Assembly (NCBI RefSeq): GCF_000981385.1
Contig: NZ_LATZ01000128.1
Coordinates: 62,001 to 126,000 of the forward strand
Source of the DNA: Bacillus sp. SA1-12
Lineage (GTDB): Bacteria; Bacillota; Bacilli; Bacillales; Bacillaceae
DNA length: 64,000 nt
Direction of reading: 5' to 3'
The translations under genes were made by a program, and so were the position numbers. The notes under the pieces were generated by a model. It made no database searches. It saw only the letters and a list, made by a program, of their open reading frames with translations, and had not been told where the DNA came from. Positions 1-8,027 of the stretch are shown one piece after another. Numbering within the stretch: position 1 is the first letter of the stretch; every line of letters starts with the position of its first letter.

Positions 1-678
1 ATAGATAGCTGCACTTGCACCTGCTGGACCTCCGCCAACAACAAGTACATCAAATGGATCCTTATCAGCAAATTCTGATGCATCTGGAATACTGCCTACT
101 TTAGCCAGGATTTCCTCCAGTGACATACGGCCGCTGCCGAATGATTCTCCATTTAGAAATACGGTTGGTACTGCCATGATACCTTTGTTTTCAACCTCAT
201 CTTTAAATGCTGCGCCATCAATCATGGTATGAGTAATGCCTGAGTTCAGAATACTCATTAAGTTTAGAGCTTGTACAACATCAGGGCAGTTGTGGCAGCT
301 TAGGCTGATGTAGGATTCAAAGTGATATTCACCTTTAATACTTTTAATTTGGTCAATGACCTTTTGTTCAACCTTGGGAGCTCTTCCGCTCACCTGCAGT
401 AAAGCCAGCACAAGTGAAGTAAATTCGTGTCCAAGAGGGATACCAGCAAAAGTTACCCCAGTGTCTTCGCCGATGCGATTTACACTAAAGCTTGGTGTTT
501 TAGGCAATTCTGTGTTTTCTACTTTAATTCTTGGTGACATAGTAGCTAGTTCATCAACTAAAGCCAGCATGTCTCGAGAAACGTCATCGGAGCCTGCATT
601 AACTTTTAGCAGCACGTCACCTTCCATCATTTCAAGATATTGGGCTAGTTGTGCTTTAATATCTGCTTCAAGTATCAT
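1..678 (-). CDS. ahpF: Alkyl hydroperoxide reductase subunit F (3' end outside window)
   Basis: This is the flavoprotein disulfide reductase that passes electrons from NADH to the peroxiredoxin AhpC in the cytoplasm. Only the first 226 codons are in the window; the family is usually about 510 residues. The N-terminal thioredoxin-like region carries the redox pair in SCHNCPDV (about residue 103), and the FAD-binding GGGPAG motif appears near the window edge. The start ATG at 678 follows AAGGAGAACGAGATTC. It lies 14 bases downstream of ahpC on the same strand, so the two form an ahpCF operon. No frameshift is visible in the part present. Confidence 0.95.
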   Translation of the reverse strand, partial: MILEADIKAQLAQYLEMMEGDVLLKVNAGSDDVSRDMLALVDELATMSPRIKVENTELPKTPSFSVNRIGEDTGVTFAGIPLGHEFTSLVLALLQVSGRAPKVEQKVIDQIKSIKGEYHFESYISLSCHNCPDVVQALNLMSILNSGITHTMIDGAAFKDEVENKGIMAVPTVFLNGESFGSGRMSLEEILAKVGSIPDASEFADKDPFDVLVVGGGPAGASAAIY

Positions 679-692
679 GAATCTCGTTCTCC

Positions 693-1256
693 TTAAATTT
701 TCCCTACAAGATCAAGACTTGGCTTTAATGTAGCAGAACCTTCTTGCCATTTTGCTGGACAAACTTCACCTGGATTGTTACGTACATATTGTGCTGCTTT
801 AATTTTGTTAACAAGTGTGCTTGCATCACGGCCGATTCCGTCCGCATTAATTTCAACTGCTTGAACAATACCGTCTGGATCGATAATGAAAGTACCGCGA
901 TCAGCAAGACCTTCTTCTTCGTTTAAAACGTCGAAGTTGCGAGAGATTTTTTGTGAAGGGTCACCAATCATGATGTACTCAATTTTTCCAATTGCTTCTG
1001 AGTGATCATGCCACGCTTTATGTGTAAAATGAGTATCTGTAGAAACAGAGTATACTTCAACTCCAAGTTCTTTTAAGGTTGCATATTGATTTTGAAGGTC
1101 CTCAAGCTCAGTAGGACAAACGAATGTAAAGTCTGCTGGATAAAAGCAAACAACACTCCATTTTCCTTTAAAGTTTTCATCAGAAACTTGAATAAAATCT
1201 CCGTTATGATAAGCTTGCGCTTTGAATGGTAATACTTCTTTTCCGATTAAAGACAT
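693..1256 (-). CDS. ahpC: Alkyl hydroperoxide reductase subunit C (2-Cys peroxiredoxin)
   Basis: A typical 2-Cys peroxiredoxin of 187 residues that reduces H2O2, organic peroxides and peroxynitrite. The peroxidatic cysteine is in FTFVCPTEL (about residue 47) and the resolving cysteine in GEVCPAKW (about residue 166); both match AhpC and the length is normal. The start follows AGGAGGAATTT. It is the first gene of the ahpCF operon, and the upstream region carries PerR-like boxes, as expected for a peroxide-induced operon. Confidence 0.97.
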   Translation of the reverse strand: MSLIGKEVLPFKAQAYHNGDFIQVSDENFKGKWSVVCFYPADFTFVCPTELEDLQNQYATLKELGVEVYSVSTDTHFTHKAWHDHSEAIGKIEYIMIGDPSQKISRNFDVLNEEEGLADRGTFIIDPDGIVQAVEINADGIGRDASTLVNKIKAAQYVRNNPGEVCPAKWQEGSATLKPSLDLVGKI

Positions 1257-1319
1257 AATAAATTCCTCCTGGTATAAATTTTGAGTATGTTAGGAAAAAT
1301 CGTTAATGCGATTCCTAAC

Positions 1320-1374
1320 AATTAATAATTATAATTTGTTTTTAATTATAATTAGTTATTTAAAATAATTCTAA
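1320..1374 (-). promoter_or_regulatory. PerR-like operator region of ahpCF
   Basis: On the minus strand TTAGAATTATTTTAA (1360-1374) matches the PerR box TTATAATNATTATAA at 12 of 14 defined positions. A second, weaker match, TTATAATTATTAATT, lies at 1320-1334 (11 of 14). Both sit downstream of the candidate promoter, where repressor binding would block transcription. PerR control of ahpCF is established in Bacillus; here it is inferred from the motif. Confidence 0.6.
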
Positions 1375-1387
1375 TACAAAAGCTATT

Positions 1388-1414
1388 ATTATATAAATCT
1401 TATTATTTTGTCAA
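1388..1414 (-). promoter_or_regulatory. Candidate ahpCF promoter
   Basis: On the minus strand TTGACA (1409-1414) is followed by TATAAT (1388-1393) with a 15-base spacer, or by TAATAA (1386-1391) with a 17-base spacer. This points towards ahpC and places the transcription start near 1381, just upstream of the PerR-like boxes. Confidence 0.6.
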
Positions 1415-1465
1415 GGATTAAGTTTTGAGTTGATGAATTTAGAGGAGGGGTGTATAGGTAGCAAC

Positions 1466-1653
1466 ACTGATAAATAGTTTTTTTCACAAATTTATAGGAG
1501 ATTCGCTGATAAATAGGTGGTTTTTGTTGATATTATTGAAGTAGTGCTGATAATATGTTGATTTTCGCTGATATATTTTGGATAACGCTGATGTATAGTT
1601 GAATTCCGCAGATATATTTTGAAAAGCACTGATAATTACTTGAATCTGCTGAT
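1466..1653. repeat. Degenerate 20-21 bp phased repeat array
   Basis: The hexamer GCTGAT or a one-base variant recurs at 1466, 1505, 1526, 1546, 1567, 1587, 1608, 1628 and 1648. The steps are 39, 21, 20, 21, 20, 21, 20 and 20 bases, so the period is close to 20.4 bp with one degenerate unit near 1486. Most units continue as a T-rich run ending in TTGA or TTTT. There is no conserved spacer/repeat structure and no coding frame. Confidence 0.7.
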
Positions 1654-1908
1654 CTATCATGAATGGGAATGTATTCCAATGTAAGACTAATTATTAAGGG
1701 GAGTTTTAACTGAGGCCATAGATCCTAGAAGGGAAGCTTACATTTTCAATTAATCTCAATATTTCTCAATTAATTAGTTAGTGTTTGTTGAACGGTTATC
1801 TAGCCTATTCAACAACTATCAGTAAGCTGTAAAAACATTGGTTGTCATATAAAGAAAGTTCATTAGATTCCCTTACAAAATGCTTACTAGCACTTGGAAA
1901 ATGAATGA

Positions 1909-2040
1909 TTAACAACGGGGAACAAGGTTGAAATCCGTATTTCAAAGGATGGTTTAGTATCTGTAACTGGCAGGGCAACACAGCAAACACTAAATGAGTT
2001 ATTTCATTTGAATGAAATTAAAAGAATAAAAAATAAATAA
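1909..2040 (+). pseudogene. Possible remnant of a short gene (3' end only)
   Basis: An open frame of 43 codons with no usable start codon ends in TAA at 2038-2040. Its translation (LTTGNKVEIRISKDG..., later TGRATQQTLNELFHLNEI) reads like real protein and precedes a terminator, but an in-frame TGA at 1906-1908 cuts it off upstream. I do not recognise the family. It may be the tail of a lost gene or a chance frame. Confidence 0.25.
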
Positions 2041-2051
2041 TAACTGATGAG

Positions 2052-2106
2052 AAGTGGCTGTCTAAAATGTGCTTTCCTTTTTTGAGACAGCCACTTACTT
2101 TTTTTA
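2052..2106 (+). terminator. Strong intrinsic terminator
   Basis: A 12-base inverted repeat (AAGTGGCTGTCT / AGACAGCCACTT, 2052-2063 and 2085-2096) is followed by ACTTTTTTT on the plus strand. It lies just beyond the stop of the convergent sigma factor gene and may serve both directions. Confidence 0.75.
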
Positions 2107-2126
2107 ATAAAGTCAACACAGAAATC

Positions 2127-2996
2127 CTACTTCTTTCTTTCACCCTCAGGTAACTTCTCAGGATTCAATGTCATGTACATTTCGTAGATTTCCCCCTCAA
2201 GAATATAAAAGCTAACAATACAATAAATTCTTTCATTCATATAAATGATAATTGCTGGCTGGCCATTGACGTTTTTTACTTCAAAAGAAAAGTTAGTTGC
2301 ATGTTTTTTGATGATGCCAAATAAGAAGGCTGTCACATTTGAGGAGGTAATGATTGGGCGAATAGCTGCTCTAACTTTTCCGCCGCCATCAGAGTATAAG
2401 ATAATATTTTCTGAGATAAGATTTAATAAATCATCGATGTTTCCCCTTTGAAATGCCTGGATAAACAGATTAACTATTGACTTGTTCTTTTCGTAGTTTA
2501 AGCATTCATCTTCTACTCTGGATATTTTATGTTTCGCCCGACTATAGATTTTTCGGCAGTTCTCTTCTTTTTTTTCAATTGTTTCTGCAATCTCTGAATA
2601 CGAGAAATCAAATACTTCTCTTAAAAGGAGAACAGCTCGTTCATCAGGCGTTAAATGCTCCATCATTCGTAAATACGCAATGCTTAATCCTTCCTTTTGC
2701 AAAAAATGTTCGGACGGATCTGCTGATTGATCTAGCATAAGAGGTTCTGGATTCCATGGTCCAACGTATTGTTCGCGTTTGTATCGGGCTGATTTTAGGA
2801 CATCAAGGCAACGGTTTGTCATCATTTTGCAAAGAAAGGCTTTTTTATTTTCAATGCTGTATTCATCTATCTGATAGGCCTTTAAAAAGGTTTCTTGAAC
2901 AAGATCTTCGGTCTCCGCAGCCGATCCTAACATGCGGTAACCTAATGAAAACAAGAGTGGTTTAAGCTGTTGGTAATCCTCATTTGTAATTTGCAA
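2127..2996 (-). CDS. ECF sigma factor, ECF41 group (SigJ-like)
   Basis: A 289-residue extracytoplasmic-function sigma factor. Region 2 is at residues 10-75 (GYRMLGSAAETEDLVQETF) and region 4 at about 110-165 (DERAVLLLREVFDFSYSEIA). It then has a SnoaL-like C-terminal extension instead of an anti-sigma partner. The linker motif GPWNPEPL and the C-terminal NPEKL correspond to the WLPEP and NPDKL signatures of ECF41, where the extension both inhibits and activates the sigma factor. The start is TTG at 2996 behind AAGGAGGAAAGACC. It overlaps the oxidoreductase gene by 17 bases, so the two are translationally coupled. ECF41 genes usually sit beside an oxidoreductase-type partner, as here. Confidence 0.88.
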   Translation of the reverse strand: MQITNEDYQQLKPLLFSLGYRMLGSAAETEDLVQETFLKAYQIDEYSIENKKAFLCKMMTNRCLDVLKSARYKREQYVGPWNPEPLMLDQSADPSEHFLQKEGLSIAYLRMMEHLTPDERAVLLLREVFDFSYSEIAETIEKKEENCRKIYSRAKHKISRVEDECLNYEKNKSIVNLFIQAFQRGNIDDLLNLISENIILYSDGGGKVRAAIRPIITSSNVTAFLFGIIKKHATNFSFEVKNVNGQPAIIIYMNERIYCIVSFYILEGEIYEMYMTLNPEKLPEGERKK

Positions 2997-4281
2997 GGTC
3001 TTTCCTCCTTGTGTTTAAGATAATATCTTCCGCTGCTTGCTTGCCGCTGCTAACAGCTCCATCTGCCAATATGTGTTCAGGTGAGGCCCAGTCTCCAGCT
3101 ATATATAATCCAGGAGTTGCTGAATTATACCGGCTCAGCTTTTGCTCATCTCCGATACGAGGTAAGCGTTGATTAACGGTTATTTGAGGCATGAACCGAC
3201 TGGAAATTACACACTGTTGCCAGCCTGGCTGCAACTTATTTAAAAATTGTTCAAGTTCGTGCTTTACTTCTATTGCCTCAATAGGGTGGTCGGGATGGTG
3301 ATATTTGAAGACATGAAGAACCACGCCTTTTCCATCATCAGATAACTTTGCATAATTTGAATGAACAGAATAGTAGTAGGGGTGCTCCATATCCATTGCA
3401 AACAATCGTTTTGTATTAGGAAGGTGAGTCAAAGAGATATCAAATGTTGCCCCTTTTACAGTCTTTATACTTGAAAGAAATGACTTTTGTTGAGGATTGA
3501 TTTTGTCGCCAAGCATGGCAACTAATTCTTGAGGGCCAACTGTAGATATGACATACTTCCCATATATTTCATCTCCGTTTGAGCAGTTTACTAGAATCTG
3601 TTCGTGTTCGATAGGGATGAGTTGTTTAACAACAGTATTTGATTGAACTTGAATTCCTGAAATCACCGCTTTATTATGCAGCTGGTCAATTATCGTTTGC
3701 CAGCCTCCGTCAATGTAGCGGACTCCGCCAAGCGCACTTTTTAAATTGGCGACAATTATTTTTGCACTTGTCTGCTCGGGTGCATGGCAGTACGACACAA
3801 GTCTGCCTAGAACGAAAAGGAGTGACTGTACCTTTTTAGAATTTGTCATTTCCTTAACCCATTGCTCGAAGGTGTGCTCGGCTAATAGATCGGTATTAAG
3901 ATGAGTTGTTTTTGTCAAAACTGCAGCCCATTCGATCCTTTCCTTCCAATTGAGTAAGTTGGTTGACATGGCTGAGAAAAAATGAAAAGGTGCGGTGTAT
4001 TCGATATCGTTTTCTATTAAAATACCAGCTAATGAAGGTGAATTTCCATACAGGTTAATATCAAGTTCTTCGAGAATGGACATGGCTTTTCCTTTATTAT
4101 ACAAGGCATGTGGTCCTAAATTAAAATACTTGCCTTTGATCCTGTTTGTTTTCGCTCTCCCGCCAACTGTATTGTCCTTTTCAAGCAGTAATACAGATAA
4201 ATCTTTTTTTGCCAAGTAATTAGCTGCCGTAAAACCTGCTAATCCGCCTCCGATTATGATAACATCCCATTTTTGAGTCAT
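2980..4281 (-). CDS. FAD-dependent oxidoreductase (phytoene desaturase/amine oxidase-like)
   Basis: A 433-residue flavoprotein with an N-terminal dinucleotide-binding fold (WDVIIIGGGLAGFTAA, then LLLEKDNTVGGRAKT) and a C-terminal FAD motif (GLYIAGDWASPEHILADGA). This is the architecture of NAD(P)-binding amine oxidase/carotenoid desaturase-like enzymes; the substrate cannot be read from sequence. Two ATGs are in tandem (4284 and 4281); GGAGG at 4289-4293 favours the inner one. It is the first gene of a two-gene unit with the ECF41 sigma factor and is the probable regulatory target of that sigma. Confidence 0.85.
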   Translation of the reverse strand: MTQKWDVIIIGGGLAGFTAANYLAKKDLSVLLLEKDNTVGGRAKTNRIKGKYFNLGPHALYNKGKAMSILEELDINLYGNSPSLAGILIENDIEYTAPFHFFSAMSTNLLNWKERIEWAAVLTKTTHLNTDLLAEHTFEQWVKEMTNSKKVQSLLFVLGRLVSYCHAPEQTSAKIIVANLKSALGGVRYIDGGWQTIIDQLHNKAVISGIQVQSNTVVKQLIPIEHEQILVNCSNGDEIYGKYVISTVGPQELVAMLGDKINPQQKSFLSSIKTVKGATFDISLTHLPNTKRLFAMDMEHPYYYSVHSNYAKLSDDGKGVVLHVFKYHHPDHPIEAIEVKHELEQFLNKLQPGWQQCVISSRFMPQITVNQRLPRIGDEQKLSRYNSATPGLYIAGDWASPEHILADGAVSSGKQAAEDIILNTRRKDLANYK

Positions 4282-4317
4282 CATTTAACCTCCAATATTT
4301 ATTTTTGACTCAGTTAA

Positions 4318-4373
4318 CCTAATTTCCGCTGCAGGTGCTTATCTTTATCTGATGATCCAGGAGTCTCGCACCT
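4318..4373 (-). repeat. Decayed copy of a Bacillaceae intergenic repeat
   Basis: On the minus strand the stretch begins GGTGCGAGACTCCTG and ends AGCACCTGCAGCGGAAATT, with AGGTGC/GCACCT as terminal inverted arms. These ends match, from memory, a GC-rich repeat common between Bacillaceae genes, but the central part has been replaced by about 25 A/T-rich bases. It lies in the long 5' leader of the oxidoreductase-sigma unit. Confidence 0.45.
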
Positions 4374-4524
4374 TTAGGGCAAACCAACATTGAGTTGTAT
4401 TTTTGGGGAAATAATATTCTTGTCAAATGGATAACACCTTAGAAACCCAGCATAGAAGCGCTGAGAGTGGAGACTTTCATTCATTGGATCTAATCTGCAT
4501 GCATTTCCCCTTTTCATAACTCAT

Positions 4525-4551
4525 GACGAAACAGCGCGTATAATTGTGACA
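4525..4551 (-). promoter_or_regulatory. ECF41-type promoter of the oxidoreductase-sigma operon
   Basis: On the minus strand TGTCACA (4545-4551) is followed after exactly 16 bases by CGTC (4525-4528). As recalled, ECF41 promoters have a TGTCACA -35 and a CGTC -10 element at about this spacing. It points to the oxidoreductase gene, about 240 bases upstream of its start, and implies autoregulation by the sigma factor. Confidence 0.7.
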
Positions 4552-4596
4552 AAGAAATAGGTGGAATTTGTTATGGCGGTATGTGGTGCAGGCTTA

Positions 4597-4605
4597 TGGT
4601 ACAAT
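4597..4605 (+). promoter_or_regulatory. Candidate extended -10 promoter of the SNF2 gene
   Basis: TGGTACAAT is an extended -10 element (TGn plus TACAAT) 77 bases upstream of the TTG start of the helicase gene. No convincing -35 hexamer is seen at the usual distance. Confidence 0.35.
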
Positions 4606-4681
4606 CAAGGTAATTAGATTTAGACGGAATTTCATATCTAGCCTTGAAAAACGAAATTATAGGTAGAAGTAGGCGAGACAT

Positions 4682-7600
4682 TTGGAGATAGAGTTAAATC
4701 AAAAAATAATTGAAAAAATGTGCGGTACTGTCTCCTTTAAACGAGGAGACTCTTTTTATCGTGCCAATAAAGTAAAGTTTAAAAGTTATACTTCTAATTG
4801 TTGTGAAGCAGTCGTTGAAGGAACGGAGGATTTCCATGTCACTATTAGTAAGGAGCCTAATGGAAAGATTCAGACCGAATGCAGCTGTCCCACATTAGCT
4901 TCGTTTAAAAACGATTGTCAGCATATTGCGGCTGTTTTACTTGCACTTGCTAAAAAGCAACATTCAGGAGCACCAGTTGAATCTTCAACAAATCAAGGAC
5001 TGACAGAAGGGCTAATGACTATTTTTAAAAGGCGTCCTTCCCGATCAAGCGGCAGCCAGCTTCATTTTGAAAATCGGCAAGTTCTTGATTTAGAGTTTAT
5101 ATGCAAACCAGTCATGGTTAGAAAAGAGCAAAACTTGTTTGCCGTAGAAATATCAATTGGTGATTTCAAGATAAAGCAAATTCGTGATTTTCTAAAGCAT
5201 GTAAGGGAAGGGGATCCATATGTTCTATCGGACTCCTTTACATACGATCCAGATCTTCATTGTTTTCAAAAAGGAACTAATGATGTGATTCAGCAGCTCA
5301 TCCAAGTGAGCTACGATGAAAGAGTATATATTGGTGAACTGCCAGATAACCATGAACTAACAAACAGCGATCATATGTTAGTTGTTCCTCCGTCTTCCTG
5401 GGAACGATTTTTACAACGCATCATACTGGCTCCCTACGTAAGACTGGAATATGACCGCAAAACGTTTCATGGTCTCCAACGATCTGATGAACATCTTCCT
5501 TTAGCGTTTTATTTTTCAAAAAATGCAGGGAAGAGCTATCAGCTAAGGATAAAAGGGATGGATCAGTTCATAATTCTAAAATCATATAGCGCTGCTATCT
5601 ATGATGGAAAAGTGATTGAGTTAAGACAGGAGGACTGCAACTATCTCTCTGATTTGAAGCAGCTGCTTGATGCTTCGGGAATGAATCAAATCCCAATTGC
5701 CCAGAACCAGATGGAGTTTTTTATAGAAAAGGTGCTCCCAGGATTAAAAAGATTAGGCAGCTTTCATTTATCTGAGGAACTATCCAAGCATTTTGAAAAG
5801 ACGCCTTTGATAGCAAAATTATACCTAGATCGTGTGAAAAATCGCCTGTTAGCAGGTCTGGAATTTCATTACGGGAATATTGTGATTAATCCTTCTGAGA
5901 GTCGTGATATCAGAACAGGAGCCTTCTTTATCAGGGATATGGAAAAGGAAGAAGCTATTTTAGAATGGATGGAGAAGAGCTCGTTTGCGGAAACTGATGG
6001 CGGATACTTTTTGCATAATGAAGAGCTTGAATATACGTTTTTGTATCACAATCTTCCAAAGCTTCAAAAGCTCGTTCAGGTTTATGCAACTACAGCAGTA
6101 AGGAACCGCGTAATCAAGGGAAATAATCAGCCGAAAATCAGGGTAAGGGTAAAAAAGGAGAGGACCAACTGGCTGGAATTCAAATTTGAAATGGATGGCA
6201 TACCTGATCAGCAAATACGTGATGTTTTAGTGGCTTTAGAGGAGAAAAGGAAATATTACCGGTTACGTAATGGATCATTGTTATCATTAGAAACACGGGA
6301 ATTTGAAGAAATTCAACGGTTTTTGAAGGCTGCTCCTATACAAGATGAAGACCTTGAAGCGGGTTTACAGGTACCAATTGCCGGAGGATTTCAGCTTCTT
6401 GATACAGCTGATGATCAGGTCTTTTCTTTCGAAACATCATTTCATCAGTTCATAGAATCGATCCAACATCCAGACAATCTGGCGTTCAATGTACCAGAAA
6501 GCTTAGAAACTATTTTACGAGAGTACCAAAAGCAAGGTTTTAGGTGGATGAAGAGCATTGCTAATTACGGATTTGGAGGAATTCTTGCCGATGATATGGG
6601 ATTAGGGAAGACACTGCAAAGTATTGCGTTCATTGTCTCAGAACTTTCTGTTATCCGTCAAAAGAAACATCCTGTTCTAATTGTTTGTCCCTCATCTTTG
6701 ACGTATAACTGGCTAGGCGAAATAAAAAAGTTTTCTCCCGATTTACAAGCTGCAGTTGTTGATGGCAGCAAAGATAAGCGCGCTAAGCAATATAAGGGTC
6801 TTAAGGAGATGGACGTTATTATTACTTCCTATACGCTGTTACGCAAGGATATAAAGTGGTTTGAAAAACAATCGTTTCACACCGTATTTTTTGACGAGGC
6901 ACAAGCGTTTAAAAATCCTATCACACAAACAGCGAGGACAGTAAAAAAGGTTAAAGCAAATCATCGCTTTGCCCTTACAGGTACACCGATAGAGAATTCA
7001 CTAGAGGAGCTGTGGGCAATTTTTCATGTTGTATTTCCAGAACTATTCTTAGGGTTGAAAGAATATAGCAGGCTTACAAGGAAAAAGATCGCTCGGAGGG
7101 CACGACCATTTATGCTTCGCAGGGTAAAAGAGGATGTCCTTTCAGAGCTTCCCAAGAAAAATGAATATATGGAAGCAGTAGAGCTATATCCAGAGCAAAA
7201 GAAATTGTATGCGGCTTATTTAGCAAAACTGCGACACAAAACATTGAAGCATTTGGACAAGGATACCATTCGAAAAAATCGAATCAAAATCCTTGCAGGT
7301 TTAACACGGTTACGGCAAATTTGTTGTCATCCTGCCTTGTTTATAGATGGCTATAAAGGCAGGTCTGCTAAATTTGAACAGTTGAAACAGATCATAGAGG
7401 AGTCAAGGTCCTCCGGCAGAAGGGTGTTAATTTTTTCCCAGTTTACAAAAATGCTGGATCTAATAGGGAGAGAATTAACCAATCAAGGACTACCATATTT
7501 CTACCTTGATGGACAAACTCCATCAGAGGAACGAGTGGAAATTTGCCATCGGTTTAATTTAGGTGAACGTGATCTCTTTCTCATTTCCTTAAAAGCAGGG

Positions 7601-7876
7601 GGGACAGGTCTTAATCTGACTGGAGCAGATACTGTTATTTTATACGATACGTGGTGGAATCCGGCAGTTGAGGAGCAAGCAGCTGACCGTGCTCACCGCA
7701 TGGGACAGGTAAATGTCGTTCAAGTGATTAAACTTGTTACACGTGGAACAATTGAAGAAAAAATGAGTGAATTACAGGATAAAAAGAGACAATTAATAGA
7801 GGAAATGATTGATTCGGATGAAAAAGCGACTGCCACTCTTACGGAAGAGGATATTCGAGAGATCTTAATGATGTAA
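4682..7876 (+). CDS. SNF2-family helicase with N-terminal SWIM zinc finger
   Basis: A 1064-residue DNA-dependent ATPase. The N-terminus has a SWIM zinc-binding motif, CSC at about residues 66-68 and CQH at about 79-81. A long middle region of unclear fold follows. The C-terminal SNF2 motor has Walker A DDMGLGKT (about residue 640), motif II DEAQ (about 737, with Q in place of the usual H), and motif VI ADRAHRMGQ. Such proteins remodel DNA-bound complexes; the bacterial role is poorly known, although the related YwqA and RapA act near transcription or repair. The proposed start is TTG; a later ATG would shorten it slightly. It appears monocistronic. Confidence 0.9.
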   Translation: MEIELNQKIIEKMCGTVSFKRGDSFYRANKVKFKSYTSNCCEAVVEGTEDFHVTISKEPNGKIQTECSCPTLASFKNDCQHIAAVLLALAKKQHSGAPVESSTNQGLTEGLMTIFKRRPSRSSGSQLHFENRQVLDLEFICKPVMVRKEQNLFAVEISIGDFKIKQIRDFLKHVREGDPYVLSDSFTYDPDLHCFQKGTNDVIQQLIQVSYDERVYIGELPDNHELTNSDHMLVVPPSSWERFLQRIILAPYVRLEYDRKTFHGLQRSDEHLPLAFYFSKNAGKSYQLRIKGMDQFIILKSYSAAIYDGKVIELRQEDCNYLSDLKQLLDASGMNQIPIAQNQMEFFIEKVLPGLKRLGSFHLSEELSKHFEKTPLIAKLYLDRVKNRLLAGLEFHYGNIVINPSESRDIRTGAFFIRDMEKEEAILEWMEKSSFAETDGGYFLHNEELEYTFLYHNLPKLQKLVQVYATTAVRNRVIKGNNQPKIRVRVKKERTNWLEFKFEMDGIPDQQIRDVLVALEEKRKYYRLRNGSLLSLETREFEEIQRFLKAAPIQDEDLEAGLQVPIAGGFQLLDTADDQVFSFETSFHQFIESIQHPDNLAFNVPESLETILREYQKQGFRWMKSIANYGFGGILADDMGLGKTLQSIAFIVSELSVIRQKKHPVLIVCPSSLTYNWLGEIKKFSPDLQAAVVDGSKDKRAKQYKGLKEMDVIITSYTLLRKDIKWFEKQSFHTVFFDEAQAFKNPITQTARTVKKVKANHRFALTGTPIENSLEELWAIFHVVFPELFLGLKEYSRLTRKKIARRARPFMLRRVKEDVLSELPKKNEYMEAVELYPEQKKLYAAYLAKLRHKTLKHLDKDTIRKNRIKILAGLTRLRQICCHPALFIDGYKGRSAKFEQLKQIIEESRSSGRRVLIFSQFTKMLDLIGRELTNQGLPYFYLDGQTPSEERVEICHRFNLGERDLFLISLKAGGTGLNLTGADTVILYDTWWNPAVEEQAADRAHRMGQVNVVQVIKLVTRGTIEEKMSELQDKKRQLIEEMIDSDEKATATLTEEDIREILMM

Positions 7877-7969
7877 TTGAATGGACGAAAAGCGGAATGA
7901 AAAAGATATGAGGGGCAAATTAAGAGTTAGTCAATTAACAATCAATCCGAACATTTTGAGCATGTATTT

Positions 7970-7997
7970 TTGAGCTTTTCTTTGTTCATGCTACAAT
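7970..7997 (+). promoter_or_regulatory. Promoter of the FrnE-like gene
   Basis: TTGAGC (7970-7975) and TACAAT (7992-7997) are 16 bases apart, and TG at 7989-7990 makes an extended -10. The element is about 30 bases upstream of the start codon. Confidence 0.6.
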
Positions 7998-8027
7998 GAT
8001 TGATACCTAAAGGAAAGAGGTGTAATG

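Noticed and set aside
356-733. Plus-strand 125-codon frame at the left end
   Set aside because: It is the antisense of ahpF, which has clear motifs and a good ribosome site.
1466-1653. The phased array as a CRISPR
   Set aside because: Units are only about 20 bp, highly degenerate and contiguous, with no unique spacers of constant size and no cas genes.
4285-4520. Riboswitch in the long leader of the oxidoreductase gene
   Set aside because: I looked for TPP, SAM, cobalamin and lysine-type core motifs on the minus strand and found none; the structure seen is better explained by the repeat relic.
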